A DNA stretch of 64,000 nucleotides, taken from Comamonadaceae bacterium (GTDB lineage: Bacteria > Pseudomonadota > Gammaproteobacteria > Burkholderiales > Burkholderiaceae_C). The stretch spans positions 32,710 to 96,709 of the forward strand of contig QZKF01000057.1 of the NCBI GenBank assembly GCA_003599455.1, in the 5' to 3' direction. The translations under genes and the position numbers were made by a program. Positions 12,431 to 22,181 of this stretch are shown here, in pieces. The stretch's first letter is position 1, and every line of letters begins with the position of its first letter. The notes under the pieces were generated by a model. That model saw only the letters and a list, made by a program, of their open reading frames with translations, made no database searches and was not told the DNA's origin.

Positions 12431-13069
12431 ATGATCAAACAACTCCTCACCTCCGGCGCGCTGGCGCTGGCCGCGCTCACCGCCCAGGCCGACGGCCTGC
12501 AAGACCTCGAAAGATTCCTGCGCGAGGTGAGCAGCGGCAAGGCCGGCTTCACCCAGGTGGTGACCTCGCCCAAGCGCGCCAGCGAGACCGTGGCGCGCAG
12601 CAAGACCTCCACCGGTCGCTTCGAATTCATGCGGCCCGACCGTTTCCGCTTCGTGTACACCAAGCCGTTCGAGCAGACCATCGTGGCCGATGGCCAGACC
12701 CTGTGGATGTACGACGTGGACCTGAACCAGGTGACCTCGCGCTCGCAGAAGGACGCGTTGGGCAGCACGCCGGCGGCGCTGATCGCGGCCGGTACCGACC
12801 TCAAGGGCCTCACCGATGCGTTCGAGCTCAAGCCCGCCGCGGCGCAAGGCGGCCTGGAGTGGCTGGAGGCCCGGCCCAAGGACCGCAACGGCCAGTTGCA
12901 GATGGTGCGCGTGGGCTTCAAGCAGGGCCAGTTGTCGGTGCTCGACATCGAGGACAGCCTGGGCCAGCGCTCCGTGCTCACCTTCAACGACTGGCAGGCC
13001 AACGCCGCGCTGAAGGCGGGGGACTTCAAGTTCCAGCCGCCGGCGGGCGCCTCCGTGATCCGGCCCTGA
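12431..13069 (+). CDS. lolA: Outer-membrane lipoprotein carrier protein LolA
   Basis: A periplasmic chaperone that carries lipoproteins from the LolCDE transporter to LolB at the outer membrane. It has 212 residues. The signal peptide MIKQLLTSGALALAALTAQA is cleaved after AQA. The mature beta-half-barrel shows FEFMRPDRFRFVYTKPFEQTIVADGQTLWMYD, the LolA hallmark. The start at 12431 gives a clean signal peptide; an upstream in-frame ATG at 12380 would spoil it. It lies 47 bp after ftsK and 37 bp before rarA, an order conserved in many proteobacteria. Confidence 0.93.
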   Translation: MIKQLLTSGALALAALTAQADGLQDLERFLREVSSGKAGFTQVVTSPKRASETVARSKTSTGRFEFMRPDRFRFVYTKPFEQTIVADGQTLWMYDVDLNQVTSRSQKDALGSTPAALIAAGTDLKGLTDAFELKPAAAQGGLEWLEARPKDRNGQLQMVRVGFKQGQLSVLDIEDSLGQRSVLTFNDWQANAALKAGDFKFQPPAGASVIRP

Positions 13070-13106
13070 GCCGGGCCCGCAGCTGCTGAACCGGACGACG
13101 CGCGCC

Positions 13107-14399
13107 GTGGCTGTTGCCAGTTCCCACGTGCCCCTGGCCGAGCGCCTGCGCCCGCGCACCCTGGCCGAGGTGGTGGGCCAGCAGCACATGCTGGGCGAGG
13201 GCATGGCGCTGCGCCTGGCGTTTGAATCGGGCCAGCCGCACAGCTGCATCCTCTGGGGGCCGCCCGGCGTGGGCAAGACCACCATCGCGCGGCTCATGGC
13301 CGACGCCTTCGACGCGCAGTTCCTCACCATCAGCGCGGTGCTCGGCGGTGTGAAGGACATCCGCGAAGCGGTGGAGCGGGCCGAGGTGGCGCGCAGCGGG
13401 CTCTCGCCCCAGCGCACCATCCTGTTCGTGGACGAGGTGCACCGCTTCAACAAGAGCCAGCAGGACGCCTTCCTGCCGCACGTGGAAAGCGGCCTGTTCA
13501 CCTTCATCGGCGCCACCACCGAAAACCCCTCGTTCGAGGTCAACTCGGCCCTGCTGTCGCGCGCCGCGGTCTACGTGCTGCAGCCGCTGTCGGAAGACGA
13601 TCTGCGCGAGATCGTGGCCAAGGCGCAGGCCATCGACGCGGTGCCGGCCATCGAGTCCGCCGCCATCGACCGCCTGATTGCCTACGCCGACGGCGACGCG
13701 CGCCGCCTGCTCAACACGCTGGAGACGCTGGCGGTGGCGGCCGGGAGCGAGAAGCTCACCGAGGTCACCGACGCCTGGCTGCTCAAGGTGCTGGGCGAGC
13801 GCATGCGCCGCTACGACAAGGGCGGCGAGCAGTTCTACGACACCATCAGCGCGCTGCACAAAAGCGTGCGCGGCTCCGACCCCGACGCGGCGCTGTACTG
13901 GTTCGTGCGCATGCTCGACGGCGGCGCCGACCCGCGCTACATGGCGCGGCGCTTCATCCGCATGGCGGCTGAAGACATCGGCCTGGCCGACCCGCGCGCG
14001 CTGCGCCTGGCGCTGGACGCGGCCGAGGTCTACGAGCGCCTGGGCAGCCCCGAAGGCGAGCTGGCCCTGGCCGAATGCGTGGTCTATCTGGCCGTGGCGC
14101 CCAAGAGCAACGCGGTCTACAAGGCCTTCAACGAGGCCAAGGCTTTCGTCAGGAAGGACGGCACGCGCCCGGTGCCCATGCACTTGCGCAACGCGCCCAC
14201 CCAGCTCATGAAGCAGCTCGACTACGGCAAGGGCTACCGCTATGCCCACGACGAAGAGGGCGGTTTCGCGGCCGGCGAGCGCTATCTGCCCGACGGCATG
14301 GCCGACCCCGGCTTCTACCGGCCGGTCGAGCGCGGGCTGGAGGTGCGCATCGCCGATAAGCTGCGCGAGCTCAAAAAACGCAACGATCAAAAAAACTAA
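13107..14399 (+). CDS. rarA: Replication-associated recombination protein A (AAA ATPase)
   Basis: An AAA+ ATPase of the RarA/MgsA/WRNIP1 family that acts at stalled replication forks. It has 430 residues and begins at GTG. Walker A GPPGVGKTT is at residues 51-59, and Walker B with sensor residues is ILFVDEVHRFNKSQQDAFLPHVE followed by IGATTENPSFEVN. The C-terminal tetramerisation region includes DPDAALYWFVRMLDGGADPRYMARR, highly typical of RarA. It is the third gene of ftsK-lolA-rarA. Confidence 0.96.
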   Translation: MAVASSHVPLAERLRPRTLAEVVGQQHMLGEGMALRLAFESGQPHSCILWGPPGVGKTTIARLMADAFDAQFLTISAVLGGVKDIREAVERAEVARSGLSPQRTILFVDEVHRFNKSQQDAFLPHVESGLFTFIGATTENPSFEVNSALLSRAAVYVLQPLSEDDLREIVAKAQAIDAVPAIESAAIDRLIAYADGDARRLLNTLETLAVAAGSEKLTEVTDAWLLKVLGERMRRYDKGGEQFYDTISALHKSVRGSDPDAALYWFVRMLDGGADPRYMARRFIRMAAEDIGLADPRALRLALDAAEVYERLGSPEGELALAECVVYLAVAPKSNAVYKAFNEAKAFVRKDGTRPVPMHLRNAPTQLMKQLDYGKGYRYAHDEEGGFAAGERYLPDGMADPGFYRPVERGLEVRIADKLRELKKRNDQKN

Positions 14400-14480
14400 T
14401 GAAATGCCAATCGCGCTGATGCAGCGATGGGCCGCGATCGAAATTCAGGGTAAACCCGCGTCCGCTAAGGGCTTACACGC

Positions 14481-14570
14481 ATGCGGCCCCCAAAAGCGCG
14501 TCATTACAATCCGTCCACCAACCCGCAGTCTGTCCTGTTTCAAGGTCAGGTCTGGCGGGTTTTTTGCTAG
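14481..14570 (+). CDS. Possible 29-residue leader peptide upstream of livH
   Basis: A short open frame runs from ATG at 14481 to TAG at 14568-14570 and encodes 29 residues (starting MRPPKARHYNPSTNPQ, ending VWRVFC). An AAGG lies about 10 bp upstream. The frame covers the terminator-like hairpin at 14521-14565, so a translating ribosome would disturb that hairpin. It has four Val/Leu codons in its last 12 but no run of regulatory codons. A TACAAT inside it (14505-14510) could instead be the -10 box of livH, in which case the frame would not be transcribed whole. Coding status is unproven. Confidence 0.3.
   Translation: MRPPKARHYNPSTNPQSVLFQGQVWRVFC
14505..14510 (+). promoter_or_regulatory. 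Putative -10 box of the liv operon
   Basis: TACAAT, identical to the -10 boxes suspected before lysS and the SARP-hydrolase gene. It would start the mRNA just before the 14521-14565 hairpin. The -35 region is weak. Confidence 0.35.
14521..14565 (+). terminator. Terminator-like hairpin in the livH leader
   Basis: ACCCGC at 14521-14526 pairs with GCGGGT at 14555-14560, with CCTG/CAGG stacking inside, and is followed by a six-T run. It lies 66 bp before livH. A competing perfect 10-bp pairing, CCTGTTTCAA (14534-14543) with TTGAAACAGG (14572-14581), crosses this stem. The two structures cannot form together, which suggests attenuation. Confidence 0.45.
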
Positions 14571-14630
14571 GTTGAAACAGGCCAGCGCCACAAGCGCCCT
14601 TCGGCCTGTCACACACACGGAGAATCTTTC

Positions 14631-15560
14631 ATGGAAGTTTTGCTACAGCAGATCATCAACGGTCTGGTGCTGGGCAGCATGTATGCGCTGGTGGCTCTTG
14701 GATACACCATGGTGTACGGCATCATCGGCCTGATCAACTTTGCCCACGGCGACGTGCTGATGGTGGGGGCGCTGACCAGCTGGACCCTGATCGGATGGAT
14801 GACCGATGCCTCGCCCGGTCTGCCCGGCTGGCTGGTGCTGCTGCTGGCCACGGCGATTGCGATGGTGGTCTGCGCCACGCTGAACTTCTCGATCGAGAAA
14901 CTGGCCTACCGGCCGCTGCGCAACTCGAACCGGCTCGCTCCCCTGATCACGGCCATCGGCATGTCGCTGCTGTTGCAGACCTTCGCCATGATCATCTGGA
15001 AGCCCAACCCCAAGTCCTATCCGAACATGCTGCCCACCGAGCCGGTGCAGTTCGGCGGCGCGGTGATCTCGATCACGCAGATCACCATCCTGGCCACCAC
15101 GGCCATCACGCTGGCCTTCCTGATGTGGCTGGTCAACCGCACCAATCTGGGTCGCGCCATGCGCGCCACCGCCGAGAACCCGCGCGTGGCCGCGCTCATG
15201 GGCATCAAGCCCGACGTGGTCATCTCCGCCACCTTCATCATCGGCGCCATGCTCGCGGCCATCGCGGGCGTGATGTGGGCCTCCAACTACGGCACCGTGC
15301 AACACGCCATGGGCTTCATGCCCGGCCTCAAGGCCTTCGTGGCCGCGGTCATGGGCGGCATCGGCAACCTGGCCGGTGCGGTGGTCGGGGGCATTGCCCT
15401 GGGCCTGATCGAATCCCTGGGCGCCGGCTACCTCGGCAAGCTCACCGGGGGCGTGCTGGGCAGCCAGTACACCGACATCTTTGCCTTCATCGTGCTCGCC
15501 ATCGTGCTCACGCTGCGCCCCTCGGGCCTGCTGGGTGAACGTGTCGCGGACCGTGCCTGA
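14631..15560 (+). CDS. livH: Branched-chain amino acid ABC transporter, permease LivH
   Basis: One of the two membrane subunits of an ABC importer for leucine, isoleucine, valine or related compounds. It has 309 residues with about eight hydrophobic helices, beginning MEVLLQQIINGLVLGSMYALVALGYTMVYGIIGLINFAHGD, the LivH hallmark. The conserved cytoplasmic loop RTNLGRAMRATAENPRVAALMGI contacts the ATPases. It is the first gene of livHMGF with small spacers. The periplasmic binding protein (LivK) is not in the window. Confidence 0.95.
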   Translation: MEVLLQQIINGLVLGSMYALVALGYTMVYGIIGLINFAHGDVLMVGALTSWTLIGWMTDASPGLPGWLVLLLATAIAMVVCATLNFSIEKLAYRPLRNSNRLAPLITAIGMSLLLQTFAMIIWKPNPKSYPNMLPTEPVQFGGAVISITQITILATTAITLAFLMWLVNRTNLGRAMRATAENPRVAALMGIKPDVVISATFIIGAMLAAIAGVMWASNYGTVQHAMGFMPGLKAFVAAVMGGIGNLAGAVVGGIALGLIESLGAGYLGKLTGGVLGSQYTDIFAFIVLAIVLTLRPSGLLGERVADRA

Positions 15561-15577
15561 CCGCCAGGAGAACCCAC

Positions 15578-16663
15578 ATGATGAACACCAAAACCGGCAA
15601 GCTGATCGTCTTCCTGATCGCGGGTGCAGCCCTTCTGCTGCTGCCCATCATCCTGCAGTCCACCGGCAGCAACTCCTGGGTGCGCATTGTCGACATCGCG
15701 CTCATGTATGTGCTGCTGGCCCTGGGCCTGAACATCGTGGTCGGCTACGCCGGCCTGCTCGACCTGGGCTACATCGCCTTCTTCGCGGTGGGGGCCTATG
15801 TCTTCGCGCTGCTGGGTTCGCCCCATCTCGCCGACACCTTCCCGGCCATCAAGGCCATGTTCCCCAACGGCCTGCACTACAACATCTGGCTGGTGATGAT
15901 CCTCGCGGCGGCGGTCGCGGGCGTGGTCGGCATGATCCTGGGTGCGCCCACGCTCAAGCTGCGCGGTGACTACCTGGCCATCATCACCCTGGGCTTCGGC
16001 GAGATCATCCGCATCTTCCTGCTCAACATGGACCGCCCGGTGAACATCACCAACGGCCCCAAGGGCATCAGCCAGATCGACACCATCTCGGTGTTCGGAC
16101 TCGACCTGGGCCAGCGCCTGACCATCGGCAACTACACCTTCCAGCCGGTCACGCTGTACTACTACCTGTTCCTGTTCTTCGTGATCCTGGCCATCGTCAT
16201 CTCGTACCGCCTGCAGGACTCGCGCATCGGCCGCGCCTGGATGGCCATCCGCGAAGACGAGATCGCCGCCAAGGCCATGGGCCTGAACACCCGCAACCTC
16301 AAGCTGCTGGCCTTCGGCATGGGCGCCTCGTTCGGCGGTGTGTCCGGCGTGCTGTTCGCCTCGTTCCAGCGCTTCGTCTCGCCCGAATCCTTCTCGCTGA
16401 TGGAGTCGGTGATGGTGGTGGCCATGGTGGTGCTCGGCGGCATCGGGCACATCCCGGGCGTGGTGCTCGGCGCCCTGCTGCTGGCCGGCCTGCCCGAGTT
16501 GCTGCGGCACGTGGCGCACCCGCTCACGGCCATGACCGACGGCCGTCTGGCTCCCGAGATCCTGCGCCAGTTGCTGATCGCGCTGGCCATGGTGGTGGTC
16601 ATGCTGATACGACCCAAAGGCTTGTGGCCCTCGCCCGAGCACGGCAAGTCCCTGTCCAAGTGA
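15578..16663 (+). CDS. livM: Branched-chain amino acid ABC transporter, permease LivM
   Basis: The second permease subunit of the liv importer, 361 residues with about ten hydrophobic segments. Family blocks seen are ALGLNIVVGYAGLLDLGYIAFFAVGAY and the ATPase-contact loop LQDSRIGRAWMAIREDEIAAKAMGLNTRNLKLLAFGMGA. It starts 17 bp after livH, with AGGAG in the spacer; ATG codons at 15578 and 15581 are both usable. It is followed 13 bp later by livG. Confidence 0.95.
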   Translation: MMNTKTGKLIVFLIAGAALLLLPIILQSTGSNSWVRIVDIALMYVLLALGLNIVVGYAGLLDLGYIAFFAVGAYVFALLGSPHLADTFPAIKAMFPNGLHYNIWLVMILAAAVAGVVGMILGAPTLKLRGDYLAIITLGFGEIIRIFLLNMDRPVNITNGPKGISQIDTISVFGLDLGQRLTIGNYTFQPVTLYYYLFLFFVILAIVISYRLQDSRIGRAWMAIREDEIAAKAMGLNTRNLKLLAFGMGASFGGVSGVLFASFQRFVSPESFSLMESVMVVAMVVLGGIGHIPGVVLGALLLAGLPELLRHVAHPLTAMTDGRLAPEILRQLLIALAMVVVMLIRPKGLWPSPEHGKSLSK

Positions 16664-16676
16664 GCGGAGAATCCAG

Positions 16677-17447
16677 ATGACTGACACGATTCTCAAAGTG
16701 GCGAACGTCTCCAAGCGCTTCGGTGGCCTGCAGGCCCTGAGCGATGTGGGCATTGAAATCAAGCGCGGCCAGGTCTACGGCCTGATCGGCCCCAACGGCG
16801 CCGGCAAGACGACCTTCTTCAACGTGCTGACCGGCCTGTACTCGCCCGACAGCGGCTCCTTCGAGCTCGCGGGCAAGCCGTACACGCCCAGCGCGGTGCA
16901 CGAGGTGGCCAAGGCGGGCATCGCCCGCACCTTCCAGAACATCCGCCTGTTCGCCGAAATGACGGCGCTGGAAAACGTGATGGTCGGGCGCCATGTGCGC
17001 ACGCATTCGGGCCTGATCGGTGCCGTGCTGCGCACGCCCGGTTTCAAGCGCGAGGAGGCCGAGATCACGGCCCGCGCGCGCGAGCTGCTGGCCTATGTGG
17101 GCATCGAAAAGTTTGCCGACTACAAGTCGCGCACGCTGAGCTACGGCGACCAGCGCCGGCTGGAGATCGCACGCGCCCTGGCCACCGATCCGCAGCTGAT
17201 CGCGCTGGACGAGCCCGCGGCCGGCATGAACGCCACCGAAAAGATCCAGTTGCGCGAGCTGATCGACCGCATCCGCAAGGACGACCGCACCATCCTGCTG
17301 ATCGAGCACGACGTGAAGCTGGTGATGGGCCTGTGCGACCGCGTGACCGTGCTCGACTACGGCAAGCAACTGTCCTCCGGCTCACCGGCCGACGTGCAGA
17401 AGGACCCCAAAGTGATCGAGGCCTACCTCGGCACCGGTGGCCACTGA
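16677..17447 (+). CDS. livG: Branched-chain amino acid ABC transporter, ATP-binding protein LivG
   Basis: An ATPase subunit of the liv importer, 256 residues. Walker A GPNGAGKTT is at residues 38-46, the signature region LSYGDQRRLEIARAL near 154-168, and Walker B LIALDEPAAGMN follows, with the switch His in LLIEHDVKLVM. The C-terminal extension with EAYLGTG is typical of LivG. Spacing to livM is 13 bp and to livF 16 bp, consistent with one operon. Confidence 0.95.
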   Translation: MTDTILKVANVSKRFGGLQALSDVGIEIKRGQVYGLIGPNGAGKTTFFNVLTGLYSPDSGSFELAGKPYTPSAVHEVAKAGIARTFQNIRLFAEMTALENVMVGRHVRTHSGLIGAVLRTPGFKREEAEITARARELLAYVGIEKFADYKSRTLSYGDQRRLEIARALATDPQLIALDEPAAGMNATEKIQLRELIDRIRKDDRTILLIEHDVKLVMGLCDRVTVLDYGKQLSSGSPADVQKDPKVIEAYLGTGGH

Positions 17448-17463
17448 TCAAGGACCGACACAC

Positions 17464-18180
17464 ATGGCAAACACACTCCTCAAAGTCAGCGGCCTCAAGG
17501 TGGCCTATGGCGGCATCAAGGCCGTCAAGGGCATCGACCTCGAAGTGCGCGAAGGCGAGCTGATCTCGCTCATCGGCTCCAACGGCGCCGGCAAGACCAC
17601 CACCATGAAGGCCGTCACCGGCTCGCTGGCTTTTGAAGCCGGCGACATCGAGTACATGGGCAAGAGCATCAAGGGCAAGGGCGCCTGGGACCTGGTGAAG
17701 CAGGGCCTGGCCATGGTGCCGGAAGGCCGTGGCGTGTTCACTCGCATGACCATCACCGAGAACCTGCAGATGGGCGCCTACATCCGCAGCGACAAGGCCG
17801 GCATCGCGCAGGACATCGAGAAGATGTTCGGCATCTTCCCGCGCCTGCGCGAGCGCAAGGACCAGCTCGCCGGCACCATGAGCGGTGGCGAGCAGCAGAT
17901 GCTGGCGATGGCGCGCGCGCTCATGAGCCAGCCCAAGGTGCTGCTGCTCGACGAGCCGTCCATGGGCCTGTCGCCCATCATGGTCGACAAGATCTTCGAA
18001 GTGGTGCGCGATGTCTCCAAGCAGGGCGTGACCATCCTGCTGGTGGAGCAGAACGCGCGCCGTGCCCTGCAGATCGCCGACCGCGGCTACGTGATGGACT
18101 CGGGCGAGATCATCATGACCGGCGTGGGCCGCGACATGCTGGACGACCCGAAAGTGCGTGCCGCCTACCTCGGCGAATAA
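17464..18180 (+). CDS. livF: Branched-chain amino acid ABC transporter, ATP-binding protein LivF
   Basis: The second ATPase subunit, 238 residues. Walker A GSNGAGKTT is at residues 38-46; MSGGEQQMLAMARAL is the signature, VLLLDEPSMGLSP is Walker B, and LLVEQNARRAL carries the switch region. The end KVRAAYLGE is the family end. The start is the ATG at 17464 (MANTLLKVSGLKVAYG), preceded by AAGGA; an in-frame ATG 27 bp upstream overlaps the end of livG and is not family-like. It is the last gene of the liv operon. Confidence 0.95.
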   Translation: MANTLLKVSGLKVAYGGIKAVKGIDLEVREGELISLIGSNGAGKTTTMKAVTGSLAFEAGDIEYMGKSIKGKGAWDLVKQGLAMVPEGRGVFTRMTITENLQMGAYIRSDKAGIAQDIEKMFGIFPRLRERKDQLAGTMSGGEQQMLAMARALMSQPKVLLLDEPSMGLSPIMVDKIFEVVRDVSKQGVTILLVEQNARRALQIADRGYVMDSGEIIMTGVGRDMLDDPKVRAAYLGE

Positions 18181-18184
18181 CGTA

Positions 18185-18250
18185 CCCCCACACTCCGCCG
18201 CTGCGCGGGTCGCTGCCCCCCAAGGGGGCTGATTCGCCTTGGGGCGGCCC
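18185..18250 (-). repeat. GC-rich dispersed intergenic repeat, copy 2
   Basis: It contains CCGCCGCTGCGCGGGTCGC, CCCCCCAAGGGGG and CCTTGGGGCGGCCC. Read on the minus strand it resembles the copy at 4640-4720 in order and content. It lies between livF and the lysS promoter and can form hairpins. Confidence 0.5.
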
Positions 18251-18279
18251 GACGTCGAATCGCGCCTCCAAGGCAAAAC

Positions 18280-18285
18280 TACAAT
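18280..18285 (+). promoter_or_regulatory. Putative -10 box of lysS
   Basis: TACAAT, 40 bp before the lysS ATG. The same hexamer is found before livH and the SARP-hydrolase gene. Its use would start the mRNA within the left arm of the 18287-18316 hairpin. No good -35 box is seen. Confidence 0.4.
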
Positions 18286-18286
18286 C

Positions 18287-18320
18287 ATGGGTTGCGCACC
18301 TCGGTGCCCAACCCATTTTT
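18287..18320 (+). promoter_or_regulatory. Strong hairpin plus T run abutting the lysS start
   Basis: ATGGGTTG (18287-18294) pairs with CAACCCAT (18309-18316), and GCACC with GGTGC inside, separated by one C/C mismatch and closed by a TC loop. TTTT follows at once, then the lysS ATG at 18326. The form is that of an intrinsic terminator placed in the untranslated leader. There is no Shine-Dalgarno sequence between the hairpin and the ATG. Confidence 0.5.
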
Positions 18321-18325
18321 CATTC

Positions 18326-19891
<1,566 letters not shown>

Positions 19892-19911
19892 GCCTGAGCG
19901 CACCCGCCATG

Positions 19912-19941
19912 AAAGAAGCCGCCCTCGGGCGGCTTCTTTTT
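19912..19941. terminator. Bidirectional terminator between lysS and rpoH
   Basis: A perfect hairpin with arms AAAGAAGCCGCCC and GGGCGGCTTCTTT around a TC loop, then more T. It sits between the convergent ends of lysS and rpoH and can end both transcripts. Confidence 0.88.
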
Positions 19942-19956
19942 GAGCGGTCGGGATGC

Positions 19957-20904
<948 letters not shown>

Positions 20905-20936
20905 GTATACCCTCCTCAGGTGGTCTTCCAAGAATA

Positions 20937-20963
20937 TTAGCACTCTCTATGAGTGAGTGCTAA
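20937..20963 (-). promoter_or_regulatory. CIRCE operator (HrcA binding site) upstream of rpoH
   Basis: TTAGCACTC and GAGTGCTAA form a perfect 9-bp inverted repeat separated by exactly 9 bp. This is the CIRCE consensus bound by the repressor HrcA, normally found before groESL or dnaK operons. Its right position (33 bp from the rpoH ATG) places it over the promoter or leader. Confidence 0.92.
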
Positions 20964-21146
20964 GCGCCAAGTTCCTTGTCCGTGAGGCCATCCGGTTTTT
21001 GGCGGATGCCTGCACGCTGCTGGCACGGCGGATTCTTTGAAAGCCATTGATTCATAAGAAGATTTCCCCAGTCGACAGCGTCAGGCGACAGACCATGCGC
21101 GCTTTTGCCCCCCGGGTGAAGCGCGCGACGGCCGCGCCGAAGGTGG

Positions 21147-21227
21147 TCAGGGCACCAGCACGGCGGCCCCTTGCAGCCGACCGGCCCGCAGGTCGTCCAG
21201 CGCGTGGGCGGGTGCTTGAGGGCTCAT
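21147..21227 (-). pseudogene. Possible C-terminal relic of a zinc-dependent alcohol dehydrogenase
   Basis: A 26-residue minus-strand frame ends HALDDLRAGRLQGAAVLVP and a stop codon. That pattern (helix, then RLQGAAVLVP at the very end) is typical of the C-terminus of medium-chain zinc alcohol dehydrogenases. No upstream part of such a gene remains: the sequence beyond is unrelated. It is best read as a remnant of a deleted gene, but the match is short and could be chance. Confidence 0.35.
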
Positions 21228-21262
21228 GCTGGATATCTTGAACCACCGGCGGGTGCCAGCGC

Positions 21263-21276
21263 TTGATCCAGCGCAA
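21263..21276 (+). promoter_or_regulatory. FNR/DNR-like box upstream of the universal stress gene
   Basis: TTGATCCAGCGCAA matches 8 of 10 defined positions of TTGAT-N4-ATCAA. It lies 64 bp before the stress protein ATG. A near copy, TTGAGCCAGCGCAA, occurs at 29579-29592, and stronger matches occur at 24693 and 25696. Confidence 0.45.
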
Positions 21277-21339
21277 TGCCCCCGGGCGGCGCGCGGCGTA
21301 AGTTGTGTTGATCTCAGCCCCATCCCGGAAGGAACGTCC

Positions 21340-22161
21340 ATGTCAACGCCCCGATCCATCCTGCTCCACGTCGACAGCTCCGCGCGCGCGCCCGAGCGCA
21401 TCCGGCTGGCGCGCCAGCTGGCCGACGAGTTCGATGCCGGCGTCATCGCCCAGCCCTGCATGCTGAGTTCCATGGCGCGCTACCCCCTGGCCCTGGAGGG
21501 CGCCTCCCCGGCCATCGCGCTGATGCAGGAGTTCGACCAGGCGTGCCTCGACAAGGCGCATGCCGGTTTCCTGCAGGCCGCTGCGGGCTCCAGCCGCCTC
21601 CAGTGGGCCGAGCCCCTGGCGGACGGGCCACACGGCTTCGCGCGCCGGGCGCTGTACGCCGACCTGATGGTGCTCGGCCAGCGCGATGCGGACGATCCCG
21701 CCGTGGGCGAACTGCCGGCGGACTTTCTGCCCGCCCTGCTGGTGCATAGCGGCCGGCCCGCGCTGGTCCTGCCCCACGCCGGCGCCATCGCGCCCGTGGG
21801 GCGCCAGGTGCTGGTGGCGTGGAAGGAAACGCGCGAAGCGGCCCGCGCGGTGTCGGCCGCCTTGCCCTGGTTGCAGCGCGCCGGCCAGGTGCATGTGCTG
21901 TCGTACGGCGAGCAGGCCGGTGCCGCCCTGCGCTCGATCGAGCCGTACCTCAAGGCCCACGGTGTCTCCGCCACCTGCCACGACGGCGGCCCCGAACCGG
22001 GCGATGCCGGTAACCAGGTGCTGTCCCGGGCTGCGGATCTGGGCGCGGACCTGCTCGTGATGGGCTGCTACGGCCACAGCCGGGCGCGCGAGTGGGTGCT
22101 GGGTGGCGCCACGCGCACCATCCTGCAGTCGATGACGCTGCCGGTGCTGATGGCGCATTGA
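21340..22161 (+). CDS. Universal stress protein (UspA family)
   Basis: A cytoplasmic stress protein of 273 residues, about twice the single Usp domain. The C-terminal domain (about residues 135-273) ends with the ATP-binding pattern GCYGHSRAREWVLGGAT, which follows the G-x2-G-x9-G-[GS]-[ST] plan. The N-terminal half keeps the fold pattern (SILLHVDSSARAPERIRLARQLADEF) but lacks that motif. AAGGAA precedes the ATG at 21340. An FNR-like box upstream suggests induction under low oxygen, as for many tandem Usp proteins; this is inferred. Confidence 0.88.
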   Translation: MSTPRSILLHVDSSARAPERIRLARQLADEFDAGVIAQPCMLSSMARYPLALEGASPAIALMQEFDQACLDKAHAGFLQAAAGSSRLQWAEPLADGPHGFARRALYADLMVLGQRDADDPAVGELPADFLPALLVHSGRPALVLPHAGAIAPVGRQVLVAWKETREAARAVSAALPWLQRAGQVHVLSYGEQAGAALRSIEPYLKAHGVSATCHDGGPEPGDAGNQVLSRAADLGADLLVMGCYGHSRAREWVLGGATRTILQSMTLPVLMAH

Positions 22162-22181
22162 ACCCACCGGGACCGCCGCCG

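Larger units (their letters stand above)
20964..21339. other. Intergenic region between rpoH and the universal stress gene
   Basis: About 375 bp without an intact gene. It holds the start of the rpoH promoter region, a probable gene relic on the minus strand (21147-21227) and an FNR-like box (21263-21276). Nothing else was recognised. Confidence 0.6.
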
